Shown here piece after piece: positions 50,390 through 58,699 of a DNA stretch of 64,000 nucleotides. Source of the stretch: Hydrogenovibrio sp. 3SP14C1 (GTDB taxonomy: Bacteria; Pseudomonadota; Gammaproteobacteria; Thiomicrospirales; Thiomicrospiraceae); NCBI RefSeq assembly GCF_029625905.1, contig NZ_JARTLM010000004.1, positions 1 to 64,000 of the forward strand, read 5' to 3'. The notes beneath the pieces were generated by a model. It ran no database searches and was not told where the DNA came from. It saw only the letters and a list, made by a program, of their open reading frames with translations. How positions within the stretch are numbered: the first letter of the stretch is position 1; every line of letters begins with the position of its first letter. The translations under genes were made by a program, and so were the position numbers.

Positions 50390-51580
50390 ATGATTAAAAT
50401 TTTAGGTTTATTTTTCACACTTTTCGCGATTGCTTTGCCTTCTGCTGCAAAAACAATCCAATCTCAACCAGCTGCCCCAATTCCGCATGTGGTGCCTTCC
50501 GCACCAAAAACGGCAGCAGAAGCTTATATCCTAATTGACTTCAATAGTGGCAAGATTGTCGCCAGCAACAAGCCTGAAATGCGTGTTGAGCCTGCCAGCT
50601 TAACAAAAATTATGACAGGATATGTCGTCATCAATGAACTGGCCAACGGCAATATTCATTTAGATGACATGGTCACCATCTCCCCTAAAGCTTGGAAAAT
50701 GCCTGGGTCGAAGATGTTTATTGAAGTTGGAAAGAAAGTTTCCGTTCAAAACCTGATAAAAGGAATGGTCATCCAATCAGGTAATGATGCCAGTGTCGCA
50801 CTTGCAGAACATATTGCAGGCAGTGAAGAAGTCTTCGCTGAGCTCATGAATAAATATGCGGCTTCCTTGGGCATGACCGGCACACATTACACGAATGCAA
50901 CAGGGTTACCAAATCCTGATCACTATACAACTGCAGAAGACTTATCAATTCTAGCCAGAGCATTGATCACCAAATTTCCAGAAGAATATAAATGGTACTC
51001 TCAAAAGAAATTCACGTTTAATGGCATTTCCCAGTACAACCGAAATAAACTGCTATGGCAAGACCCTTCTGTTGATGGCCTAAAAACCGGACACACTGAA
51101 TCTGCAGGTTATTGCTTAGTCGCCTCAGCGAAGCGTGATGACATGCGTTTAATTTCTGTCGTCTTAGGAACAGATGGGGCCAAAACACGCATTCAAGAAA
51201 GCCAAAAACTACTGAACTACGGGTTCCGTTTTTTCGAAACGCACAAATTGTATGACAATGGACAACGTTTGAATGATGCCCGTATCTGGGAGGGACAACA
51301 AGATTTTGTTGGGCTTGGCTTAAACGAAGATCTTTACGTTACAATTCCTCGTGGCCAATACAAAAACTTAAAAATTGAATCCTCAATCCAACCGGAAATC
51401 ATTGCGCCCATTGCTGAGAAAAAACAACTTGGAAAGTTATTTATTACCTTAAATGGTGACACCATTGAAGAAAGACCACTTGTCGCTTTATCTGAAGTTG
51501 AGGAAGGCTCATTCTTCAAAAAAATTATTGACCAAATAAAACTTCTTTTTAAAAGTTTATTTGACCTGATTGGTCTTTAA
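50390..51580 (+). CDS. dacA: D-alanyl-D-alanine carboxypeptidase (PBP5/6-like)
   Basis: Trims the terminal D-Ala of peptidoglycan side chains on the periplasmic face. The 396-residue protein has a signal peptide, motifs EPASLTKIM (SxxK), QSGNDASV (SxN) and LKTGHTESAGYCL (KTG), a beta-domain and a C-terminal amphipathic anchor (FFKKIIDQIKLLFKSLFDL). It follows rodA by 137 bases, so it may also have its own promoter. Confidence 0.95.
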   Translation: MIKILGLFFTLFAIALPSAAKTIQSQPAAPIPHVVPSAPKTAAEAYILIDFNSGKIVASNKPEMRVEPASLTKIMTGYVVINELANGNIHLDDMVTISPKAWKMPGSKMFIEVGKKVSVQNLIKGMVIQSGNDASVALAEHIAGSEEVFAELMNKYAASLGMTGTHYTNATGLPNPDHYTTAEDLSILARALITKFPEEYKWYSQKKFTFNGISQYNRNKLLWQDPSVDGLKTGHTESAGYCLVASAKRDDMRLISVVLGTDGAKTRIQESQKLLNYGFRFFETHKLYDNGQRLNDARIWEGQQDFVGLGLNEDLYVTIPRGQYKNLKIESSIQPEIIAPIAEKKQLGKLFITLNGDTIEERPLVALSEVEEGSFFKKIIDQIKLLFKSLFDLIGL

Positions 51581-51594
51581 TTAAGGAATTTTAC

Positions 51595-52470
51595 ATGCCT
51601 AAAACAGGGCAAATTGCCTATTTAAATGGGGAGTACATCCCCATTGAGAAAGCACAAATCTCTCCTCAAGACCGAGGGTTTCTATTCGGGGATGGCGTAT
51701 ATGAAGTCATCCCGGTTTATGGCAAGAAATTATTTACATTCCAAGCCCACCTAGAACGACTTAAAAATAGCTTAAAAGCCACCTCTATTCTTAATCCGTT
51801 GGAAGATGATGCTTGGAAGAATATGTTACAAAAACTAATCGACATGCATCCCTGGGAAAACCAATATATTTATTTGCAGGTCACCCGCGGCGTTCAAATG
51901 CAACGAGATCATTTACCAGCGGATTGCCTGACTCCGACCCTGTATGCCTACACTAATGAGCTAAAGCCTGTATCAGAAACCATTATCAACAATGGTATCA
52001 AAGCCATTACATTGGATGATATTCGTTGGCTACGTTGCGATATTAAAGCAATCACGCTGCTGCCAAACATTATGATGAAAATGGCTGCGAAACACCAAGG
52101 GGCAGATGATGCCATCCTTATTGACCGTCAAGGCTGCGTTGCTGAAGGCACCTCTAATAACGTATTTATAGTAAAAGATGGTGGATTATTCACCCCTAAA
52201 AATGGCACGCGGATTCTTCCAGGGATTACTCGCTCCGTTATTCAATCTTTAGCACAAGAGCATGGATTGTCTATTACAGAGACAGATCTAACATTATCTG
52301 ACTTAGAAGAAGCGGATGAAATCTGGCTGACCAGTTCAACCAAAGATGCACTGCCTGTGACGGAATTAAATAATATCCCTGTCGGTAACGGAAACCCTGG
52401 GCCTGTCTGGCAGAAAATCCAGCAGTATTTTGAAGAAACCAAACAACGTTTTATTCAAGAACTAACTTAA
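51595..52470 (+). CDS. dat: D-amino acid aminotransferase
   Basis: A 291-residue fold-type IV PLP enzyme that interconverts D-amino acids, probably D-Ala and D-Glu for the wall. SPQDRGFLFGDGVYEVIPV near the start, the PLP Lys in RCDIKAITLLPN, and EGTSNNVFIV are visible. AAGGA precedes the ATG by eight bases. A branched-chain aminotransferase or aminodeoxychorismate lyase has the same fold, but its place between dacA and ybeD favours Dat. Confidence 0.85.
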   Translation: MPKTGQIAYLNGEYIPIEKAQISPQDRGFLFGDGVYEVIPVYGKKLFTFQAHLERLKNSLKATSILNPLEDDAWKNMLQKLIDMHPWENQYIYLQVTRGVQMQRDHLPADCLTPTLYAYTNELKPVSETIINNGIKAITLDDIRWLRCDIKAITLLPNIMMKMAAKHQGADDAILIDRQGCVAEGTSNNVFIVKDGGLFTPKNGTRILPGITRSVIQSLAQEHGLSITETDLTLSDLEEADEIWLTSSTKDALPVTELNNIPVGNGNPGPVWQKIQQYFEETKQRFIQELT

Positions 52471-52487
52471 CAAACGAGTACCTTGCT

Positions 52488-52772
52488 ATGACTGTCGATT
52501 TACACACCCCCGATAAAGAGTCGTTAATTGATTTTCCTTGTGATTACAAGCTGAAAGCGATGGGTAAAAACAATGGCACTTTGATTGAAACCGTTTTTGA
52601 AATAACCCAAAAATATGCTCCAGATGTGTCTAGGGATGACATATCCATCAGAGATTCAAAAGGTAGGCACTTTATTTCCGTTAACATTACCTTCCATGCA
52701 ACCAGCTTGGAACAGTTACATAATATTTACGGCGAACTGAAGCAGCACCCAGAAATCTTAATGACCCTGTAG
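52488..52772 (+). CDS. ybeD: YbeD/DUF493 family protein
   Basis: A 94-residue ACT-like fold protein. IDFPCDYKLKAMGKN and SRDDISIRDSKGRHFISVNITF fit DUF493. Function is uncertain; it is usually beside lipB, as here, and has been linked to lipoate metabolism. 12 bases separate it from lipB. Confidence 0.9.
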   Translation: MTVDLHTPDKESLIDFPCDYKLKAMGKNNGTLIETVFEITQKYAPDVSRDDISIRDSKGRHFISVNITFHATSLEQLHNIYGELKQHPEILMTL

Positions 52773-52783
52773 CCAACTCGAAA

Positions 52784-53431
52784 ATGTCGCTCCAGATCAA
52801 ATACCTCGGGATTCAACCTTATGAATCAACCTGGGAAGCCATGCAACGTTTTACAGATGAACGCACAGAAACGACACCTGACGAACTTTGGGTCGTCGAA
52901 CATCCCCCTGTTTACACCCAAGGCTTAAACGGGCAGGCAAAACATCTTCAAACCTTTGCACTACAACAAGATATCCCTATCATCCAAAGCGACCGAGGGG
53001 GGCAAGTAACCTATCATGGCCCCGGTCAAATCGTTATCTATGTACTACTTGATTTGAAGCGTGCCAAATTAGGTGTTCGCGACTTAGTTCATCGTATGGA
53101 AAAGGCGATTATCGAGTTTTTATCTACGTTAGATATTCCAGCCGAAGCCCGTTCAGATGCGCCAGGAGTTTATGTTAATGGTAAAAAAATTGCGTCTTTA
53201 GGCCTGAAAATCCGTAAACAGAAAAGCTACCACGGCCTTGCACTCAATTTTGACATGGATTTAACCCCCTTTAGTTGGATCACTCCATGTGGTTTAGAAG
53301 GCATCAAAATAACACAAGTATCCAGTTTAATCCAAACACCAGATCTTAAAGCTGCCCAGAAAGAACTGATTAAAACACTGTCCCATCAATTACAGCCGCA
53401 AATCAGTCAGTCGCCCCCACAACCCATTTAG
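52784..53431 (+). CDS. lipB: Octanoyl-ACP:protein octanoyltransferase
   Basis: Moves octanoyl from ACP to lipoyl domains. The 215-residue protein has SDRGGQVTYHGPGQIVIY, the GVYVNGKKIASLGL segment and WITPCGLEG with the catalytic Cys; the catalytic Lys is in KIASLG. Confidence 0.95.
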   Translation: MSLQIKYLGIQPYESTWEAMQRFTDERTETTPDELWVVEHPPVYTQGLNGQAKHLQTFALQQDIPIIQSDRGGQVTYHGPGQIVIYVLLDLKRAKLGVRDLVHRMEKAIIEFLSTLDIPAEARSDAPGVYVNGKKIASLGLKIRKQKSYHGLALNFDMDLTPFSWITPCGLEGIKITQVSSLIQTPDLKAAQKELIKTLSHQLQPQISQSPPQPI

Positions 53432-53524
53432 CAATATTCTACGAATGCTTTCTATGGATGCTTTCTTGAATAAATCCTACTAAGCTCTATAATAACTTCT
53501 TTATTTTATTTGGCTTTTCAGTTT

Positions 53525-54538
53525 ATGAGTACTTCCCAATATCAAGAAATTTCTCTCGATTCGATTTCCGGACTTCAAGCAAACAGCTTGAAAGCACGCA
53601 ATGAATCTATGTCCAAGGGAGAGTACAAAACCAAGTCACTGAAGAACCGCCCAGACCCAACACAACCTAAATTGAAAAAACCCAGTTGGATTAAAGCAAA
53701 ACTGCCTTCAGCCAAACACATCGGTCGCGTGAAAGAGCTTAAACAAGTCCTACGTAAACAGGGATTGAACTCGGTCTGTGAAGAAGCTTCTTGTCCAAAT
53801 TTAGGAGAATGTTTTGGACATGGGACAGCCACCTTTATGATTATGGGACACATTTGTACTCGAAAATGCCCCTTCTGTGATGTCACTCATGGACGTCCAC
53901 TGGCGCTGAACCAAGACGAACCTAGACACTTAGCAGAAACTATTCAAGCAATGGATTTGAACTACGTGGTGATTACCTCGGTTGACCGAGATGATCTGCG
54001 TGACGGCGGTGCCACCCACTTTAAAAACTGCACAAGTGAGATTCGTGACAAAATGCCGGACATCCAAATTGAATCGTTGGTTCCGGATTTCAGAGGCAGA
54101 CTCACGGTGGCACTTGATATTTTGGCACAACAAGCACCAGATGTACTCAATCACAACTTAGAAACAGTACCGAGACTCTATGAAGAGGCTCGCCCTGGCG
54201 CAGATTATCAAGCCTCTTTGGACTTGTTAAAGCGATTTAAAAAAATGGTGCCGAAAACGAAAACCAAATCCGGTCTAATGGTGGGTCTTGGAGAAACCTT
54301 TGATGAAATCATACAGGTTATGCAAGATCTCCGAGCGCATGATGTTGAAATGCTTACGGTCGGACAATACCTACAACCTTCTGACTTCCATTTAGCCGTA
54401 CAGCGCTATTGGACACCAGAAGAGTTCAAACAACTTGAAGAAGCTGGATTAGAAATGGGATTCACTCATGTCGCTTCAGGCCCAATGGTTCGTTCGTCAT
54501 ATCATGCCGACCTGCAAGCACAGGGTCAATTTCAATAA
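53525..54538 (+). CDS. lipA: Lipoyl synthase
   Basis: Radical SAM enzyme that inserts two sulfurs into protein-bound octanoyl. ATG 53525 gives 337 residues (a TTG at 53510 is also open). The auxiliary cluster motif [12 protein letters not shown] and radical SAM motif CTRKCPFC are intact, followed by [14 protein letters not shown]-type and the C-terminal [10 protein letters not shown] with its conserved Ser. Confidence 0.96.
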   Translation: MSTSQYQEISLDSISGLQANSLKARNESMSKGEYKTKSLKNRPDPTQPKLKKPSWIKAKLPSAKHIGRVKELKQVLRKQGLNSVCEEASCPNLGECFGHGTATFMIMGHICTRKCPFCDVTHGRPLALNQDEPRHLAETIQAMDLNYVVITSVDRDDLRDGGATHFKNCTSEIRDKMPDIQIESLVPDFRGRLTVALDILAQQAPDVLNHNLETVPRLYEEARPGADYQASLDLLKRFKKMVPKTKTKSGLMVGLGETFDEIIQVMQDLRAHDVEMLTVGQYLQPSDFHLAVQRYWTPEEFKQLEEAGLEMGFTHVASGPMVRSSYHADLQAQGQFQ

Positions 54539-54565
54539 CCCTTCCCTTTTGACAGGACAGACATT

Positions 54566-55441
54566 ATGCAAGATCATATTCAACGCTTCCTTTTTAAAGA
54601 CCTGAATATTCGTGGTCAACACTTACAAATTGACCAGGCCTGGCAGAAAATGATTGCTGAACGTCATTACACCCCCGAGCTGACTAAGGTACTGGGGGAA
54701 TTAACCGCCATTGCAATTATGCTGGCGAATGGCATGAAACATTTAGGAAAGGTATCGATTCAAGTTCAAGGCAGTGGCCCGGTCAACCTGTTGTTGGTCG
54801 AAGCCACGCACGATTTAAAAATTCGAGGAGTCGCAAAAACCAACGCAACACTGACAAATCAAGCGTCTCTAGATGAACTGTTGGGCGATGGACAAATATT
54901 GGTGACCATGGAAAACACTCAAACACAGAGTTTTTTCCAGTCTTATGTGCCGCGTGAGGAAAACAGTATTGCCATGGCTTTTGAAGCATTTCTCAGCCAG
55001 TCAGAACAACAACCATCAAAGCTGTGGCTGGCTGCAAACGACGCAGGTGTTGGTGGTGTGCTGATTCAGAAAATGCCCACCACCGATGATCACGACGAAG
55101 ATGGCTGGGAGCGCATCCATTTGCTGACAGATACCGTAACCGATGAAGAACTGATTGAGCTTGAAGCAGAGCCTTTGCTGCACCGACTTTTTCATGAAGA
55201 AGTGATTGAACTTTTTTCGCCAGAAGAGATTGACTATGACTGCCCTCAAGACAAATCGAAAGTAGACAACATGATTCTGTCCTTAGGCGAAGCAGAAGCA
55301 CATAAAATATTAGAAGAACAAGGTGAAATCGTCATTCACAATGAGATTTGTAACTTTCACTTACGTTACACCAAAGAAGACATTGATCATCTTTTTGCTG
55401 AAGCATCCGCTGATGAGGAACCCAGCCAAACATTGCAATGA
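54566..55441 (+). CDS. hslO: Hsp33-family chaperone with altered redox switch
   Basis: A 291-residue HslO (Hsp33) protein. The N-terminal core is ordinary (GELTAIAIMLANGMKHLGKVSIQVQG, then QSYVPREENSIAMAF). The C-terminal zinc switch, normally CxC then CxxC, reads DCPQDKSK and IHNEICNF: the second and third cysteines are Gln and Asn, leaving one Cys per pair. Zinc binding as described for E. coli is therefore unlikely, although one disulfide could still form. AGGACAG precedes the ATG. An exact CCAGGCCTGG lies at 54634-54643. Follows lipA by 27 bases. Confidence 0.9.
   Translation: MQDHIQRFLFKDLNIRGQHLQIDQAWQKMIAERHYTPELTKVLGELTAIAIMLANGMKHLGKVSIQVQGSGPVNLLLVEATHDLKIRGVAKTNATLTNQASLDELLGDGQILVTMENTQTQSFFQSYVPREENSIAMAFEAFLSQSEQQPSKLWLAANDAGVGGVLIQKMPTTDDHDEDGWERIHLLTDTVTDEELIELEAEPLLHRLFHEEVIELFSPEEIDYDCPQDKSKVDNMILSLGEAEAHKILEEQGEIVIHNEICNFHLRYTKEDIDHLFAEASADEEPSQTLQ
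54634..54643. repeat. CCAGGCCTGG palindrome inside hslO
   Basis: Exact palindrome near codon 24 of hslO. Flanks (AAATTGA and CAGAAAAT) do not form a terminator-like T-run. Confidence 0.85.
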
Positions 55442-55466
55442 AATATCATCAATCAAGTAACATAAA

Positions 55467-55490
55467 AAAACCGCCAGGCCTGGCGGTTTT
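55467..55490. terminator. Palindromic terminator between hslO and yaaA
   Basis: A perfect 24-base palindrome with arm AAAACCGCCAGG, centred on the exact CCAGGCCTGG at 55474-55483, between convergent genes. Its flanks carry T-runs on both strands. Confidence 0.9.
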
Positions 55491-55513
55491 TAGTTTGAAA
55501 GAGATACCAAACG

Positions 55514-56290
55514 TTAGTCTGTTTGTTTTCGGGTAAACACCCAGTCCTTTTCAGAAGATAAATCAGGTGCAAACTGATAGCCGTCATAATCAAAGTACTT
55601 TAAATCTTCAACTTGCTCAATCTGATTGACCGCAGCATAACGCGCCATTAAACCACGCGCGCGTTTGGCGTAAAAACTGATCATTTTATACTGACCATTT
55701 TTCCAATCTTTAAACTGCGGTGTGATGATTTCGGCATTTAATTTTTTCTTTTTAATTGCTTTGAAATATTCATTTGAAGCTAAATTCACCACAATACGGC
55801 TATCTTGCTCTGCTAATTGTTGATTCAATAAGTCTGTAATTTGCTCTTCCCAAAAGGCATATAAATCTTTTCCTTTCGCATTTTGAAACTTGGTTCCCAT
55901 TTCCAAACGGTAAGGCAAAATACCATCCAGCGGCTTTAGCAAACCATATAATCCTGACAAAATCCGTAAATGTGCCTGCAAATAAGAAAGTCCTTCAGCG
56001 GTTAAAGAGCTTGCCTCCAAACCTTGATACACGTCGCCCTTAAACAACAACACCGCTTGCTTTGACAGGGTATCATCAAAAGGATATTGCCACGCTTGAA
56101 AACGCTCATAATTCAAGTCTGCTAACTTATCGCTCAGATGCATTAAGTGCGCAACATCGACCAGGCCAAGCTTCTTAAGCTCTGCCATTAATTGTTGTGT
56201 TTGTTTTCCAAAAGCCAGCGATGTTTTTTCGACCTGTTCTGGCGCAGCCGTTTCATCAAGCGCTTTAGCGGGAGACACTAAAAACAACAT
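55514..56290 (-). CDS. yaaA: Peroxide stress protein YaaA
   Basis: A 258-residue DNA-binding-fold protein that limits iron and oxidative damage in E. coli. [10 protein letters not shown] at the start, [33 protein letters not shown] and [14 protein letters not shown] match the family. AAGGAAA lies just before the ATG. Monocistronic between two terminators. Confidence 0.94.
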   Translation of the reverse strand: MLFLVSPAKALDETAAPEQVEKTSLAFGKQTQQLMAELKKLGLVDVAHLMHLSDKLADLNYERFQAWQYPFDDTLSKQAVLLFKGDVYQGLEASSLTAEGLSYLQAHLRILSGLYGLLKPLDGILPYRLEMGTKFQNAKGKDLYAFWEEQITDLLNQQLAEQDSRIVVNLASNEYFKAIKKKKLNAEIITPQFKDWKNGQYKMISFYAKRARGLMARYAAVNQIEQVEDLKYFDYDGYQFAPDLSSEKDWVFTRKQTD

Positions 56291-56377
56291 AAAATTTCCT
56301 TTGTTATCTACATTGGGGCGTTGAACCCCTGATTATTCGCCCCATTCGGTATGAATAATATTGTAGCGCCAAAAAAC

Positions 56378-56404
56378 AAAAAGGGAAGCAAGCTTCCCTT
56401 TTTT
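56378..56404. terminator. Terminator of the HicA-like gene
   Basis: Arms AAAAAGGGAAGC and GCTTCCCTTTTT with an AA loop, 24 bases beyond the stop. Confidence 0.85.
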
Positions 56405-56427
56405 CAACTCAACCTCGACACGTCGTC

Positions 56428-56694
56428 TTATAGGCTATCCGGTGTAATACCTTGTGCCTCTAAAAAATGGCGTAATTTCGTGACATCTTCTTTGTTAGTC
56501 AACTCATGAGCATGATGTGGCAAACTTAAAATCAATTCCGCATCGTCTAAAATAATGTGCGCTCTGTTCGCATTCGAAACATCAATCTTTGCACCGAAAT
56601 GCTCTAAAGTTGCAGCGAGTTTTTTCCAATCAAGGTTCGTTGCGATTGGATGAGAAAATACTTTTTCAATAATAACTTTATGCTTGTGGCTCAT
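56428..56694 (-). CDS. HicA-like small protein
   Basis: An 88-residue protein with the double-stranded-RNA-binding-like HicA pattern: FSHPIATNLDWKKLAATLEHFGAKI, then HIILDDAELILSLPHHAHELTNKEDVTKLRHFL. This is the solitary 'HicA-like' form with a PHH motif rather than a classic toxin, and no HicB antitoxin gene flanks it. AGGAAAAG precedes the ATG. Toxin activity is therefore not claimed. Confidence 0.68.
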   Translation of the reverse strand: MSHKHKVIIEKVFSHPIATNLDWKKLAATLEHFGAKIDVSNANRAHIILDDAELILSLPHHAHELTNKEDVTKLRHFLEAQGITPDSL

Positions 56695-56825
56695 TACTTT
56701 TCCTGTTGTAAATACGCTAAATACTTAGGTTTAATTTCCTTTTGGAAGGAAGATTATTATCTTACTCACTTATTAATATACGCTTGATTGAATAAAAGCC
56801 AAGTCAAATTGTTCTATTATGCTTA

Positions 56826-57524
56826 TTAATTTAAACCATTTTCGCGTGCAGTTTCCAGACGTTCAATGGTTCCGATATCATCCCATCGTCCAGAATAAAC
56901 TTCTCCAGTAACCTTGCCTTGGTGTATCGCGTCTCTTAAAACCGGTGCTAAAGGCACAAATCCCGGCGTGATTCCAGAAAACAAGTCCGGATGTAATAAA
57001 CTGATGCCTGAAAAAGTATAATCTCCGGTTGCAAGCACCTTGCCTTCCTTATCCAAGCCAAAATCCCCTTGCGCTTTAAACGACGGCGTGGGCACAAGAA
57101 TTAAATGCGCTAAGCATCCTTCTGGTAAAGTGCTTTTCGCCAATGCAGAAAAATCAAAGTCCGTGAACACATCGCCATTGACGACTAAAAAAGGCTGGTT
57201 TCCGTCTGTTAATAACGGCAATGCTTGCAGAATGCCGCCCGCGGTTTCCAATCCCCCTTCCGGTTCGGGAGAATAAGTAATCTCAATTTGATAAGCTTCC
57301 CCTGTACCAAGCGCCGCTTCAATCTTTTGACCTAACCAAGCATGATTAATCACCACTTGATCGATGCCTGCGCGAGATAAGGCATGCAGATGGTATTCAA
57401 TCAATGCTTGTCCGTGGATATCCATTAATGGCTTTGGCAACTGGTCTGTCAACGGGCGCAGCCGATTGCCTCTGCCTGCTGCCAAAATCATTGCTTTATA
57501 ATGAGAAAGTGCTTTTTTTTCCAC
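56826..57524 (-). CDS. murU: N-acetylmuramate-1-phosphate uridylyltransferase
   Basis: Makes UDP-MurNAc from MurNAc-1-P in the peptidoglycan-recycling bypass. The 232-residue nucleotidyltransferase has AMILAAGRGNRLRPLTDQLPKPLM near the start, GGLETAGGI and NGDVFTDFDF. The GTG start at 57524 directly follows the amgK stop, with GAGAGG seven bases upstream, so the genes are coupled. Confidence 0.9.
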   Translation of the reverse strand: MEKKALSHYKAMILAAGRGNRLRPLTDQLPKPLMDIHGQALIEYHLHALSRAGIDQVVINHAWLGQKIEAALGTGEAYQIEITYSPEPEGGLETAGGILQALPLLTDGNQPFLVVNGDVFTDFDFSALAKSTLPEGCLAHLILVPTPSFKAQGDFGLDKEGKVLATGDYTFSGISLLHPDLFSGITPGFVPLAPVLRDAIHQGKVTGEVYSGRWDDIGTIERLETARENGLN

Positions 57525-58547
57525 CTAAACGCCTCTCTCCATCGCGGGCAATACTTTAGACTCTAACAAACGCACCAATGACCTCATTTCTGGGTAATGC
57601 TGTCCAACGTCATACAGATAATTCAATGTGGTTGGAATATCATTTAAATACCCATCCTTTCCATCACGATGATATAAACGCGCAAAAATGCCGGAAGCTT
57701 TTAGATGGCGTTGAATTCCCATTAAATCCATTGCCTTCACAAACCCAGACCAGTCATTCTTTGAAAGCATATTGGCTTTGGTTAATAACAAAAAATACTC
57801 ACGCTGCCATTCCGTGACTTGTTCTTTTGGCCAGGTAATATAACAATCCCGCAACATGGAAACAGCATCATACGTCAACGGCCCTTTAACAGCGTCCTGA
57901 AAATCTAAAATCCCAGGATTGCCTTCTGACATCACCATTAAATTTCGACTATGGTAGTCACGATGCACATAAGCTTGCGGCTGATTATGAGCAGAATCAC
58001 TTAAGTGTTTTTGTAATTTAAGCCAGTCTTGTTTTTCAGATGCTGATAAACCAATATCCAGGTGTTTGGTCAATAACCAATCGATAAATAGATTCATTTC
58101 GGTCGTTAATAAATCGACGCTGTAATCAGGCAACGTTTTTGCATCTGCCTTACCTTTCTTTTGAAGCGTTACTAAAGCTTGCAAGGCATCCCGATACAAT
58201 GTTTCAGCAGACTGTTCTGTTAAACGAGATAAATAGGTTTCATTGCCTAAATCTTTCAACAGCAAAAACCCTTGCTGCAAGTTCTTTTCCAAAACATCCG
58301 GAACGGTTAACCCCATTTGACTTAACTGATTGGCAATACGTACAAATGGCTCGCAATCTTCATGCTCGGGCGGGGCATCCATAATAATCACCGTAAAAGA
58401 CTGACCGGAATTCGGGGTGACCGAAATGCGGTAATACCGCCTAAAACTGGCATCATTGGAAGCCGGTTCCGGTTGGGTATAATCGGTATTTTCTAAAAAT
58501 TTACAGGTATTTAACCAGCTTACTAATTGCTGAAATCGTTCAGTCAT
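57525..58547 (-). CDS. amgK: N-acetylmuramate/N-acetylglucosamine kinase
   Basis: Phosphorylates the anomeric position of MurNAc (and GlcNAc) so that MurU can act. The 340-residue aminoglycoside-phosphotransferase-fold protein has NDASFRRYYRI, the catalytic VHRDYHSRNLMV and LDFQDAVKGPLTYD. It is divergent from lptD, as in pseudomonads. Confidence 0.9.
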   Translation of the reverse strand: MTERFQQLVSWLNTCKFLENTDYTQPEPASNDASFRRYYRISVTPNSGQSFTVIIMDAPPEHEDCEPFVRIANQLSQMGLTVPDVLEKNLQQGFLLLKDLGNETYLSRLTEQSAETLYRDALQALVTLQKKGKADAKTLPDYSVDLLTTEMNLFIDWLLTKHLDIGLSASEKQDWLKLQKHLSDSAHNQPQAYVHRDYHSRNLMVMSEGNPGILDFQDAVKGPLTYDAVSMLRDCYITWPKEQVTEWQREYFLLLTKANMLSKNDWSGFVKAMDLMGIQRHLKASGIFARLYHRDGKDGYLNDIPTTLNYLYDVGQHYPEMRSLVRLLESKVLPAMERGV

Positions 58548-58699
58548 GTTGTTGTCTCAATTCTTGGGTGACCGTTTGTTTAAAAACCATCGCAGTTTCA
58601 GAGAAAATGGATGTCATATTTTAATGGTTGAAAGGTAACTTATCCTAGTTCTTTCAGGTAAAATACCTAAATTATTCATAATTCACGATTTAAAGCTGG

